The notes below the pieces were generated by a model. That model made no database searches and was not told where the DNA came from. It saw nothing but the letters and a program-made list of their open reading frames with translations. Shown here piece by piece: positions 45,353 through 53,969 of a DNA stretch of 64,000 bases; positions within the stretch are counted from its first letter, which is position 1; each line of letters begins with the position of its first letter. Both the position numbers and the translations under genes were made by a program. The stretch spans positions 124,001-188,000 of the forward strand of contig NZ_NSKE01000008.1 of the NCBI RefSeq assembly GCF_002287075.1. Reading direction: 5' to 3'. This stretch comes from Fodinibius salipaludis. GTDB taxonomy: Bacteria; Bacteroidota; Rhodothermia; Balneolales; Balneolaceae.

Positions 45353-45384
45353 AAAACGATGATTGAATTAAAGAGGAATTACGT

Positions 45385-45825
45385 ATGGAAATTGTTTACG
45401 TAGATATGGACAGTGTGTTGGTGGATTTCGAGCACGGTATCGGTCAGCTTTCAGAAGAAACCTACGAGGAATACAAAGATGATCTTGACGAAGTACCGGG
45501 CTTTTTTCGGGATCTGCCGCCCATCGACGGGGCCATCGAGGCCTTTCATAAACTGAGTGAGCAGTACGATGTCTATATTCTGTCAACAGCACCGTGGCGA
45601 AATCCCTCTGCCTGGATTGATAAATTACTTTGGGTAAAAAAGCATCTGCCCCAGAAAGCACATAAGCGTCTTATTTTGAGCCATAATAAACATTTGAACA
45701 GGGGCGATTACCTTATTGATGATCGGAAGGCTAACGGAGCCGGAGATTTCGCGGGCGAACATATCCATTTTGGTAAAGATCCGTTTCCCGATTGGGACGC
45801 GGTATTAGAGTATCTGCTCAAATAG
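45385..45825 (+). CDS. 5'(3')-deoxyribonucleotidase-like HAD protein
   Basis: The product is 146 residues. HAD motif I is VDMDSVLVDFE, with the nucleophilic and the acid-base Asp two residues apart (D-M-D). Motif II is LSTAPW, and motif IV is LIDDRKANG. The short form without a large cap is the NT5C-type deoxyribonucleotidase seen in Bacteroidetes, which removes the phosphate from dUMP or dTMP. The small size (about 146 residues) and the AP-W-R loop fit this family. The start is ATG, about 30 bp after the REP-like element. It has no evident operon partner. Confidence 0.87.
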   Translation: MEIVYVDMDSVLVDFEHGIGQLSEETYEEYKDDLDEVPGFFRDLPPIDGAIEAFHKLSEQYDVYILSTAPWRNPSAWIDKLLWVKKHLPQKAHKRLILSHNKHLNRGDYLIDDRKANGAGDFAGEHIHFGKDPFPDWDAVLEYLLK

Positions 45826-45854
45826 TTTTTTGATAGGATTACTTTCCGGGATAA

Positions 45855-46655
45855 TTAAAAAGTACTGGAAGCAAGGTTGTCAGATTTTAAGAAGTTGATG
45901 GATATACGGTTAAAAACCTCGGGCTTTTCCACATTTACCACATGTCCGCATTTTTCTACTACTTCTAAAACGGATTTAGTATGCTCCTTCACTACGTTTT
46001 TTACCGGTGGCAAAAACAAGTGATCTTCGCTGCCCATAATATATAGCGTACGGATTTTCAGTTCTTTTTCCCGGAAGTACTTTAGTAGCGGATTCACCTC
46101 ATGTGTCATATTAAACCATTTCAAGAACTCTTTTTTATAGAGCTTCTTGGCTTCCCGAATAAAAAGATTTCGCGATTCGGAGTGTCGTTGCCGTGGCATA
46201 ATAATCCATGCAAAAAGCTTATATAGCCATATAAAGGGCACCACTTTCTTAAATAGATGTCCCAGCCAAACTAAAAATCGTGAGCGAATATTGAGTCGCA
46301 TAATAGCTCCGCTCATTACCAGTGATTGCACACGATCGGGTTGCATTTCGCCAATCGTTCTGATAATGATAGTACCCAGCGAAACGCCCACAAAATGTGC
46401 TTTTTTGATCCCGATTTCGTCCAGTACATTAATTATATCTTGGCTCGCCATCTTAAAAGAATACTCTTCTTCATAATATTTTTGGAGCATTCCCTTTGAC
46501 TTGCCGTGTCCCCGGAGATCTACCATCAGCACGTTAAACTCTTTTTTATAGGCGCGCAGCTGTTTAAACCAGATCGAAGAGCTTCCACCTGCACCGTGGA
46601 CAAACACGACCCAGTCGGTATCTTCGTTTTTGAAGAATGTCTTGTAGTAAAGCAT
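45855..46655 (-). CDS. Alpha/beta hydrolase
   Basis: The product is 266 residues. The oxyanion turn is VFVHGAGGSSS near 19, the nucleophile elbow is GVSLGT near 94, the acid is probably Asp in GSEDHLFLPP near 211 and the catalytic His is in CGHVVNVEKPE near 240. A basic, hydrophobic insert (LVWLGHLFKKVVPFIWLYK, about 128-147) could be a lid or membrane-contact helix. The family is broad (esterases, lipases, epoxide or C-C hydrolases), so no substrate is assigned. The last residues turn hydrophilic, with no anchor. It is convergent with the nucleotidase. Confidence 0.85.
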   Translation of the reverse strand: MLYYKTFFKNEDTDWVVFVHGAGGSSSIWFKQLRAYKKEFNVLMVDLRGHGKSKGMLQKYYEEEYSFKMASQDIINVLDEIGIKKAHFVGVSLGTIIIRTIGEMQPDRVQSLVMSGAIMRLNIRSRFLVWLGHLFKKVVPFIWLYKLFAWIIMPRQRHSESRNLFIREAKKLYKKEFLKWFNMTHEVNPLLKYFREKELKIRTLYIMGSEDHLFLPPVKNVVKEHTKSVLEVVEKCGHVVNVEKPEVFNRISINFLKSDNLASSTF

Positions 46656-46735
46656 AGTTGCTAACTTGAATGGCCTAAAAGCTACAAAGAGCTAATTAGT
46701 TTTCAAATGATAAGTATGTAGGTTACGTAACGAGG

Positions 46736-48205
46736 CTATAATCTTTTATTGTTTTCTGCTTGCTGAGCCAGTTTTTCTATCATACGAGAAAATATAAGCG
46801 AATGAAATGGATATAGACCATACCAATAGAGCAGACCAAATAATCCCTTTGGGGCAAAGTAAGCTGTTTGTACTAATTTTGTTGTAGTCTTATCTTCCTT
46901 TTTAGCTTGAAACTCCAGCCATGCTCTACCCGGGACTTTCATTTCAGCACGTAGCCGCAGCAATTCGCCCGGTTTTATAGCTTCAACGCGCCAAAAGTCG
47001 AGGGCATCTCCTACGCGCAGTTCGGTGGGGTGACGGCGTCCACGGCGAAAACCTACCCCTCCAACAAGCCGATCCATGATACCGCGCAATTTCCAGGCCC
47101 ACTGAAAAGCCGGCCATCCCTTTTGACCTCCCAAACTTGCAAAAGTTTCAAAAACGTGTTGGGGAGAAGCATTAACCGTTCGAATTCGCCGTTCGATGTT
47201 AAGTCCCTCCTTTGTTTTCAGGATAACAGGTTCTTCATCCCCTTTGCTGCTGATAAGGGCGTCATTCCAGGTTGTTTCTACATCATCGGTATCAATACGA
47301 GTTATGGCAAGTTCAACAGCACGTTTGTATGAAAGAGGTTTTATTTCAGGAAAGAGGTTTTGGGTCTTATCATCCTGTACTACAACATCGTTTTTGAGGC
47401 CTTCAATAAGTGGACGTGCCAGTGAGGCGGGAATGGGAGTCATCCAGTGTACCCAGTGTGATGAGAGGGTAGGGGAGAGTACCGGCACCGGAATTAAAAT
47501 GCGTTTTAGCCCATTAACCTCTGCGTAAATTTTCATCATATCCGCATAGGTTATAACACTGCTGCCGCCAATTTCGATAATCTCATCTTCGGTGGCGGGA
47601 TTTTCAATGGTGGAAACTAAATATTGTAGTACATTGCGAATGGCAATAGGTTGAACTTTGCTGTATACCCACGACGGACAAATCATAATAGGGACCCGTT
47701 CTGTAAGATAACGGACCATTTCGAATGATTTACTGCCTGAGCCTACGACAACGGCAGCGCGAAATTCTGTTACTGAAACTCCGGATTCTCTTAAAATAGA
47801 ACCTGTCTTTTGTCGCGAAGCCAAATGTTCAGATAATTGGTCATCGGGATCACCGAGACCACCCAAGTATATAATTCGATCCACATTTTGCTGGCTGGCG
47901 ATATTGCCAAAATTACGTGCAGCTTGTACATCCCGGTTATGAAATTCCGAGCTGCCTTTGCCACTCATGCTGTGAATCAGGTAATAGGCAACATCAATGT
48001 GTTCTAAAGCTGTTGGCAATGTTTCAGCTTCGAGCACATCGGCTTCCACTACTTCGACGTCGTTAATCCAGGGGCGTCCCTGCAGACGATCAGTATCACG
48101 AGAGAGTACGCGAACATGGTATCCTTTTTTGAGTAATTCAGGTACAAGACGTCCACCGATATAGCCGGTAACTCCGGTGACAAGACAGTGTAAATTTTCT
48201 TTCAA
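46736..48205 (-). CDS. SDR-family oxidoreductase fused to DUF2867 domain
   Basis: The product is 489 residues. The N-terminal part (about 1-300) is an atypical SDR with nucleotide loop TGVTGYIGGRLVPEL and IDVAYYLIHSMSGKGS. The second part (about 330-480) is DUF2867, with HVFETFASLGGQKGWPAFQWAWKLRG-type pattern, RHPTELRVGDALDFW and APKGLFGLLYWYGLYPFHSLIF at the end, which looks membrane-associated. The same two-domain protein is widespread; its reaction is unknown, though it is often guessed to be an NAD(P)H-linked reductase. The start codon is TTG: an in-frame stop lies shortly upstream and no ATG occurs between them. It is divergent from the histidine kinase gene. Confidence 0.88.
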   Translation of the reverse strand: MKENLHCLVTGVTGYIGGRLVPELLKKGYHVRVLSRDTDRLQGRPWINDVEVVEADVLEAETLPTALEHIDVAYYLIHSMSGKGSSEFHNRDVQAARNFGNIASQQNVDRIIYLGGLGDPDDQLSEHLASRQKTGSILRESGVSVTEFRAAVVVGSGSKSFEMVRYLTERVPIMICPSWVYSKVQPIAIRNVLQYLVSTIENPATEDEIIEIGGSSVITYADMMKIYAEVNGLKRILIPVPVLSPTLSSHWVHWMTPIPASLARPLIEGLKNDVVVQDDKTQNLFPEIKPLSYKRAVELAITRIDTDDVETTWNDALISSKGDEEPVILKTKEGLNIERRIRTVNASPQHVFETFASLGGQKGWPAFQWAWKLRGIMDRLVGGVGFRRGRRHPTELRVGDALDFWRVEAIKPGELLRLRAEMKVPGRAWLEFQAKKEDKTTTKLVQTAYFAPKGLFGLLYWYGLYPFHSLIFSRMIEKLAQQAENNKRL

Positions 48206-48370
48206 GATGTTTGTGGTTGATTAGGGTTAAAAATGTAACAGCAGGGAGGATGAAAAAAGTCCGATGGTGTGAAAATATTATTGATGTTTCTATTTTTAAT
48301 AGATGTCCAACTTTTGTAGAATGGACAACTTGTTATCAGCTTTAGGAAATATTACTATCAATAATCGGCT

Positions 48371-49846
48371 ATGAAAAAATCAGGTTGGCAAAATCCACCT
48401 CCAGGCAGAGGTTTATGCGTGGTATTCTTTTTGTTTCTATTTTTATCTCCAATAGAATACTGTTTTGGGCAGGTATCCAAAGACTCTCTTTGGTCATTCT
48501 CTAAAATAAGAACGGATACGAATGCTGATAATGAGCTCGATTATCTCGGGGAAGAAGTAACAATAACTGGAATTGCCAATATTAGTACCGGACTCTTCCA
48601 CGAGCATTACTTGCAGGCATCTATTCAAAATGACTCGGCAGGGATGTCTATTTTTGCAATGGAGATTGATAATCCTTTTCAATCCGGTGATAGCTTAGTA
48701 GTAAAAGGGAAAATTCAGCGCTATAATGGCCTGTCAGAAGTTAGTGTGGATTCCTATCGGGTAGTTAACAATAACTCAAAAGAGCCGGCTCCCAAATCTC
48801 TAAACAAGGCTATGGCCAATCCATCAAAATATTTGGGCATGTTGGTCGAAGGGGAGGGGAGTATTATTGAAAAAGGAAGTACCTTCAATGGAAAATATCT
48901 GAGGATATCATCAGGAGAGTTAGCAAGTGGGACTATCATGGTGTACGTATCCAATTTTCATTATTTATTCGATCAATTCAATTTTGACGTCCTTAGTACA
49001 GGAGATAAAATATCGGTCAAAGGCATTATCTCTGAGAATAATCCCAAATTCCCGGAAGAGCGAACTTATCAGCTTCTCTTGCGAACACCTGAAGATTTGA
49101 AGTATGCGGACTTTCCCAAATATTACATGTTCTTGATTATTGGGGGATTGGTACTCGTGACAGCAATTGTCGTAGGTTGGGTTCTGGTACTTCGTAAACG
49201 GGTAGATAGTAAGACCGGTGAAATTCAGGAATCTCTTAAAGAGAAAGAGATCTTACTACAAGAGATTCATCATCGTGTAAAAAATAGTTTGGCTATTGTG
49301 TCGGGACTCATTGAGCTCCAGTTGGATAGCACCGATAGTGATGAGGCAAAAAATGTTCTTCAGGATAGTCAAACACGGATTCGGTCGATGGCTTTGATTC
49401 ACGAGAAGTTGTATCAGACCAAATCACTCTCGGATATTGCTTTGGATACTTATATCAGAGAGTTGGTCGAAGCCATTCACGGGACCTTTACAGAATATGA
49501 TGATACGGTTGACCTAAAGTTTAAACTGGATGAGATAGAGCTGGATATTGACCGGGTAATACCCTGCGGACTCTTAATAAATGAACTTGTAGTAAATGCA
49601 TTTAAACATGCATTTAAAAAGGATAAAAAAGGAGTATTAGAAGTCGGGCTTTTTAAAGAGAACGGAAATATCAGACTAAGTGTAGCAGATAATGGACCCG
49701 GGCTCCCCGATGGTTTTGATCTTAGCAGCGAAGATAATTTAGGATCATTGCTTATTGATACTTTCGCAGCCCAACTTAATGCAGAAATAGATATTAAAAA
49801 TGCAGGTGAGGGGGCTAAATTTACATTTGTGTTTTCCAAGAATTGA
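48371..49846 (+). CDS. Sensor histidine kinase (HisKA_2 type) with periplasmic OB-like domain
   Basis: The product is 491 residues. A signal peptide (about 13-33) leads to a periplasmic region, 40-245, with two repeats of a five-strand OB-like fold: GEEVTITGIANIS then GDSLVVKGKIQRYNG, and later YLGMLVEGEGSIIEKG then GDKISVKGII. A membrane span at 251-275 is followed by a coiled coil and the kinase. HisKA_2 has EIHHRVKNSLAIVSGLIELQ with His300 or 301; the ATPase domain has NELVVNAFKHAF and VADNGPGLPDG. The OB-like sensor is unusual. It converges with the cyclase gene. The lone response regulator at 56 kb is a possible partner, being of the type that goes with HisKA_2 kinases. Confidence 0.88.
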   Translation: MKKSGWQNPPPGRGLCVVFFLFLFLSPIEYCFGQVSKDSLWSFSKIRTDTNADNELDYLGEEVTITGIANISTGLFHEHYLQASIQNDSAGMSIFAMEIDNPFQSGDSLVVKGKIQRYNGLSEVSVDSYRVVNNNSKEPAPKSLNKAMANPSKYLGMLVEGEGSIIEKGSTFNGKYLRISSGELASGTIMVYVSNFHYLFDQFNFDVLSTGDKISVKGIISENNPKFPEERTYQLLLRTPEDLKYADFPKYYMFLIIGGLVLVTAIVVGWVLVLRKRVDSKTGEIQESLKEKEILLQEIHHRVKNSLAIVSGLIELQLDSTDSDEAKNVLQDSQTRIRSMALIHEKLYQTKSLSDIALDTYIRELVEAIHGTFTEYDDTVDLKFKLDEIELDIDRVIPCGLLINELVVNAFKHAFKKDKKGVLEVGLFKENGNIRLSVADNGPGLPDGFDLSSEDNLGSLLIDTFAAQLNAEIDIKNAGEGAKFTFVFSKN

Positions 49847-49868
49847 TAAAGAGAGGGGGGGGATCGCT

Positions 49869-51002
49869 TTACTGAATATTACTTTTTGAGTTCATAGGAA
49901 AAACATTGCCGGGATTTGGTCCAAATACTTCGCAATATTTAATGACTTCCGTTTTCTCGGAAAGCGTCGTCTCTTTAAGTTCTGATGTTTGGAAAGAATC
50001 CTTAACAAGATTATGGGTCCGTTCACTTATAATTATTGAGTTTGGCTTGTTCTTGCTAATCTTTTCCAAGCGCGAAGCCGTATTTACCGTATTTCCAATA
50101 ACGGTATATTCCATAAAATCATCAGTACCAACATTCCCAACAATAACCTCCCCGCTATTAATGCCAATACCGATACTTATTTCAGATCCCAATTTTTCAC
50201 TGTACTTTATGTTGATGCGATCCAGCAGGCCAACCATGTCAAGTGCAGCAGAAACCGCATTTTTATGGTTATTGAGGTGAGATACCGGAGCACCAAAAAC
50301 GGCTAATAATCCATCTCCGATATATTTATTAATCGATCCCTTATTTTCTTTGATAGCGATGGAAAGTACATCCCAGTAGTCATTTAAAAATTGAACGACC
50401 TCTGAGGGAGGCAGCTCACTGGTCATTTTAGTAAAGTCCCTCATATCGGCAAATAGTACTGAAACCACCCGAGATTCTCCGGGTTTCATTATATCTTCCT
50501 TTTTTGTTTTTAAGGCCTGTGATACTACTTCACCGGGGACGTATTTCTTAAATAAATCGAGAATATCTTGTTGCTCTTCTTCATATGAGGATATCCTTTC
50601 TGACAGTTTTTTATTCTCAAAATGGGCCTTGTGAATTTGCAAGGCATTATCAATAGCCATTTGGAGGTCCACGTTCGTAAAAGGTTCAGAAATAAACCTA
50701 AAAATAAGTCCCGTTTTATAAGCACGTTCCAGAGAGTTCGTATCCTCTGATCTACTTATAATAATATTGGTCAAGTTCGAGAACTCATGAGAAATACTTT
50801 CGCAGAATTGTAACCCACTCATTTCCGGCATCATCTGTTCTACTGTCACTACATGGATATCGTAGGCAGAAAGAGTGCGATGGGCTTCCTGAATTGAGGA
50901 TGCTGTAAACACATTATACGACTCAACATAGGCCTGCCGGAACCGGTTTAAAACCTGTTGGTCATCAGAAATAAATAATATGTTTCCGTTGTTTTGATAC
51001 AT
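49869..51002 (-). CDS. Class III adenylate cyclase with degenerate receiver domain
   Basis: The frame opens at 51035 with TTG; the ATG at 51002 gives 377 residues. Residues 7-120 are a receiver fold: the acidic pair Asp13-Asp14 is present, but Glu55 (VTVEQMMPEMSG) replaces the phosphorylated Asp and Glu106 (FISEPFTN) replaces the conserved Lys. A coiled coil (about 125-150) and a linker lead to the cyclase domain, with metal Asp186 in FADMRDFTKM and Asp230 in YIGDGLLAVFG, and the transition-state block VIGNTVNTASRLE near 300. It makes cAMP or, less likely, cGMP. It converges with the histidine kinase gene and no effector is near. Confidence 0.88.
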   Translation of the reverse strand: MYQNNGNILFISDDQQVLNRFRQAYVESYNVFTASSIQEAHRTLSAYDIHVVTVEQMMPEMSGLQFCESISHEFSNLTNIIISRSEDTNSLERAYKTGLIFRFISEPFTNVDLQMAIDNALQIHKAHFENKKLSERISSYEEEQQDILDLFKKYVPGEVVSQALKTKKEDIMKPGESRVVSVLFADMRDFTKMTSELPPSEVVQFLNDYWDVLSIAIKENKGSINKYIGDGLLAVFGAPVSHLNNHKNAVSAALDMVGLLDRINIKYSEKLGSEISIGIGINSGEVIVGNVGTDDFMEYTVIGNTVNTASRLEKISKNKPNSIIISERTHNLVKDSFQTSELKETTLSEKTEVIKYCEVFGPNPGNVFPMNSKSNIQ

Positions 51003-51112
51003 ATAGCCTGTGGACGGTAAATATATACGTATCAACTAATATAGCTAAAGGGGCTTATTTTCCCAATTCTCGAAATATATGGTTGTTAGAAGGTTTTGAA
51101 GGGTATAGATGG

Positions 51113-51685
51113 TTATTCATTCATCAAGTCAAGCAAATAATTGGTTTGTTGTTGCTCAACTTCTTGGATGGTCGATTTTGATGCTTCTGCTTTCACTTCT
51201 TTTAGAGCCACATCATTAAGGTCATCTTCCTTGTCCTTCATTTCAGCCCAAAGCCGATGAAAGCGAGCAGCCTGTATAGCACCTTCTAAAGGGTCGGGAT
51301 TGATACATTCTCGGGCGGCAAGATAAGCGGGGGCATTTTTATTTCCCTGCATCATTCCTGTAGTGTCAGTAGCAATAGCAGTTCCTTCGGTTTCTTGGTA
51401 TAGCTCTCGTAGTTCTTTCTCTTCGGTTTCTTCCTGTACAGCTTTTTCAGCAAGATCAAGTATTTTTTTCTGTATAGGTTTAAGTTCATCATTTATTTGA
51501 CGGGCACACCATACGGCAAATCTTCGAAGCAGAATGGGGTTATTCTCCTCATGCAGATACTTAAGCAGTGATGTAACCTGATCATCCTCTTCTTGAATAC
51601 GATTCCCGGTCTCACTGTCAATTACAATAATTTTGTGGTGTTCGGTATCGTAGATATAAATAAGATCTTGCCTTTTGTCTTTCAT
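51113..51685 (-). CDS. Hypothetical cytosolic protein
   Basis: The product is 190 residues from the ATG at 51685 (a GTG six codons upstream, 51703, is the other choice). I do not recognise a family. The first 35 residues look like a small beta module (LIYIYDTEHHKIIVIDSETGN). The middle and C-terminal regions are charged helices rich in Glu and Lys, with a Gln/Ala-rich tail. No signal peptide, membrane span or metal motif is seen. It lies 110 bp upstream of the cyclase on the same strand, and the divergent MFS gene starts at 51789, so it could be a regulator of either. Confidence 0.55.
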   Translation of the reverse strand: MKDKRQDLIYIYDTEHHKIIVIDSETGNRIQEEDDQVTSLLKYLHEENNPILLRRFAVWCARQINDELKPIQKKILDLAEKAVQEETEEKELRELYQETEGTAIATDTTGMMQGNKNAPAYLAARECINPDPLEGAIQAARFHRLWAEMKDKEDDLNDVALKEVKAEASKSTIQEVEQQQTNYLLDLMNE

Positions 51686-51788
51686 AAATGAATTGTTTCT
51701 CACGTTTGTGATTCAGTTTACAATAACAAATTGCATTTCCCAACTATTCCATCCATAATATGGCAGAATTTGAAACATAGTTATTCAG

Positions 51789-53081
51789 ATGTCTCAACAA
51801 AAAAAAGATCAGACGCGCTCCCTGTTTTCTTGGGCACTTTATGATTGGGCGAACAGTGCATTTTTTACGGTTATACAAACCTTTGTTTTTGCCACTTACT
51901 TTATGCAGTCGGTGGTTCAAGACGAAACGCTGGGTAGTACCTTGTGGGGAAATACTATTGGAGCTGCGGGCGTATTAATTGCTCTTTCTGCTCCTTTTGT
52001 TGGAGCCATTGCTGATCAGATGGGACGCAGAAAACCGTGGATAGCTTGGTTTTCACTGCTTTGCATTTTGGCTACTGCCGGGCTTTGGTTCGTAGAACCA
52101 TCGCAAGATTTTGTGATATTAGGATTGGTATTGGTCTTTATCGGAACGGTTGGTTCTGAGTTTGCCATCATCTTTTATAATGCTATGTTGCCTGATTTAG
52201 CCTCGAAAGAACGTATGGGACGCTGGTCGGGTTGGGCATGGGGCCTTGGGTATGCCGGCGGACTTGCCTGTCTTGTCGTGGCACTTTTTGTGTTTGTAGA
52301 TGTGGAAACCCCTCCCTTTGGATTAGATAAAGAAATGGCCGAACACGTGCGTGCTACCTTTTTAATGGTCTCAGTTTGGTATGCACTATTTTCGCTTCCA
52401 CTATTTGGGTTTACCAATGATCGGCCAAGGACAGGTATTGCACTAAAAAAGGCCGTTAAGTCTGGGTGGCAGCAGCTCAAAACATCCATAGCCAATGTAC
52501 GCAAGTACAAATATATCGTCCGCTTTCTGATTGCGCGAATGATTTTTATTGATGCGCTTGCCACCGTTTTTGCATTTGGAGGTATCTACGCTGCGGGAAC
52601 GTTTGATTTCAGCGAACGCGAAGTATTGATATTTGGCATCGGGTTGAACGTAACCGCCGGGCTGGGAGCGGTCTTGTTTGCTTGGCTGGATGATAAACTG
52701 GGAAGCCGCACAACAATGTTGTATTCATTGGTAGGACTTATTGTGACAACCACCGGTGTTTTGATTGTGACAGACTTAACTTGGTTCTGGGTGTTTGGGC
52801 TGGTGTTAGGAATATTTGTGGGACCTGTGCAGGCTGCCAGTCGAACATATATGGCTCGTGTGTCTCCACCTGATTTAGAGAACCAAATGTTTGGATTAAT
52901 GGCGCTTTCGGGCAAGGTGACCTCTTTTGCGGGACCATTGTTAGTGGGTTGGCTCACCTATTTTGCTGATAGTCAGCGTATTGGGATGAGTGTAATTGTA
53001 GTGTTATTTGTGATTGGATTTATCGTACTTTACTTCGTGCCTGATGCCGAAGATGCACGTCCAAATGAACCAATCACATAA
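51789..53081 (+). CDS. MFS transporter, UMF1/Atg22-like family
   Basis: The product is 430 residues with 11-12 spans. The opening FSWALYDWANSAFFTVIQTFVFATYF is the family mark, followed by FVGAIADQMGRRKPWIAWF in the first loop and WGLGYAGGLACL near 152. Atg22-type proteins export amino acids from the vacuole; bacterial members are uncharacterised, so substrate is unknown. A further mark is QAASRTYMARVSPPDLENQMFGL near 342. The gene stands alone, with the histone-like gene starting 130 bp downstream on the same strand. Confidence 0.92.
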   Translation: MSQQKKDQTRSLFSWALYDWANSAFFTVIQTFVFATYFMQSVVQDETLGSTLWGNTIGAAGVLIALSAPFVGAIADQMGRRKPWIAWFSLLCILATAGLWFVEPSQDFVILGLVLVFIGTVGSEFAIIFYNAMLPDLASKERMGRWSGWAWGLGYAGGLACLVVALFVFVDVETPPFGLDKEMAEHVRATFLMVSVWYALFSLPLFGFTNDRPRTGIALKKAVKSGWQQLKTSIANVRKYKYIVRFLIARMIFIDALATVFAFGGIYAAGTFDFSEREVLIFGIGLNVTAGLGAVLFAWLDDKLGSRTTMLYSLVGLIVTTTGVLIVTDLTWFWVFGLVLGIFVGPVQAASRTYMARVSPPDLENQMFGLMALSGKVTSFAGPLLVGWLTYFADSQRIGMSVIVVLFVIGFIVLYFVPDAEDARPNEPIT

Positions 53082-53210
53082 TTTTAAAATTAATCAGTGT
53101 TTTTAATCCGTAAAATGCTAACTTAAGCCCGTATTTTATAGGATGGTAACATCCGGGATGGAGAAAAACTCCATTTACCAGTTATTCAACTAATTTAATC
53201 GAGAAATAAT

Positions 53211-53387
53211 ATGAGCCGATTTGAAGAAATTACAAATATCATTACAGGAATTGAAGATGATATGACAAAATTTTATGAGAAAGGAAATAAAGCTGCCGGT
53301 ACCCGTGCACGTAAAGGGTTGCAGGGTTTGAAAAAGCTTGCTCAAGAAGTACGTCTTGAAATTCAGGATATTAAGAACAACGGATAA
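53211..53387 (+). CDS. Small histone H1-like protein
   Basis: The 58-residue product is read from ATG 53211 to TAA 53385-53387. It is rich in Lys and Glu: IEDDMTKFYEKGNKAAGTRAR, then KGLQGLKKLAQEVRLEIQ. This matches the short histone H1-like proteins annotated across Bacteroidetes and Chlorobi, with the KGNKAAGTRARK block as the mark. They are thought to bind DNA, but the biological role is not well tested. It lies just upstream of a hairpin terminator at 53408-53432 and forms a single-gene unit. Helical and cytosolic. Confidence 0.85.
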   Translation: MSRFEEITNIITGIEDDMTKFYEKGNKAAGTRARKGLQGLKKLAQEVRLEIQDIKNNG

Positions 53388-53407
53388 TTTTTTCCTATCT
53401 TACTTTG

Positions 53408-53435
53408 AAAAGCCACGTAATAGTGGCTTTTTTTA
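53408..53435 (+). terminator. Intrinsic terminator of the histone-like gene
   Basis: AAAGCCAC pairs with GTGGCTTT across a short loop (GTAATA), followed by seven T residues. It lies about 20 bp past the stop codon. Confidence 0.85.
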
Positions 53436-53477
53436 TATACGCTTTTTTCGTTGCAATTTTTTGAAGGATCAAATCTC

Positions 53478-53969
53478 ATGCGATCATCACCAAAAAATAA
53501 ATTATCACATGACGCCATTAAAGCATGGCGGGTTTCGTTATCAATATTTATTTCATTTTTAGTTCTCGGTTTATTTTTTCTATGGGGATATAAATTACTA
53601 TCACCCGAAGCTGGTTTTTTCTCTACCTGGACTCTCATAGCAATATCTGTAATACTTATAGTTATTACGGGTCTTGGTATATTTTTTATCCCCGAGATTC
53701 GCTGGCGACGATGGTTCTACGAAGTTGATGAACATGAGGTTGACCTGCAAAGCGGCATTTTTATTATTACCCGTACGTTAGTACCTATCAAAAGAGTGCA
53801 GCATGTAGATACTCGTCAGGGACCTATTCTCCGATCCTATAATTTAGCGGATGTAACTATATCTACCGCAGCAACCACACACCGTATCCCGGCGTTGAAC
53901 GAAGAAGTTGCGGATCAGGTGCGTGATCAAATTTCTAAATTTGCTCGATTGGCTGAAGAAGATGTTTGA
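53478..53969 (+). CDS. Membrane protein with bacterial PH domain (YdbS-like)
   Basis: The frame opens at 53451 with TTG, but ATG 53478 follows AAGGA by 9 nt and begins a basic N terminus before two membrane spans (about 30-55 and 60-85), giving 163 residues. The PH domain follows the spans: FYEVDEHEVDLQSGIF, then RTLVPIKRVQHVDTRQGPILRSY, which is the conserved VQHVDT block, and TISTAATTHRIPALN. bPH2 proteins of this type are usually encoded as a pair with a YdbT-like protein; here the next gene overlaps by 8 bp. The function is unknown, though in other bacteria such pairs influence resistance to secreted peptides. Confidence 0.85.
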   Translation: MRSSPKNKLSHDAIKAWRVSLSIFISFLVLGLFFLWGYKLLSPEAGFFSTWTLIAISVILIVITGLGIFFIPEIRWRRWFYEVDEHEVDLQSGIFIITRTLVPIKRVQHVDTRQGPILRSYNLADVTISTAATTHRIPALNEEVADQVRDQISKFARLAEEDV

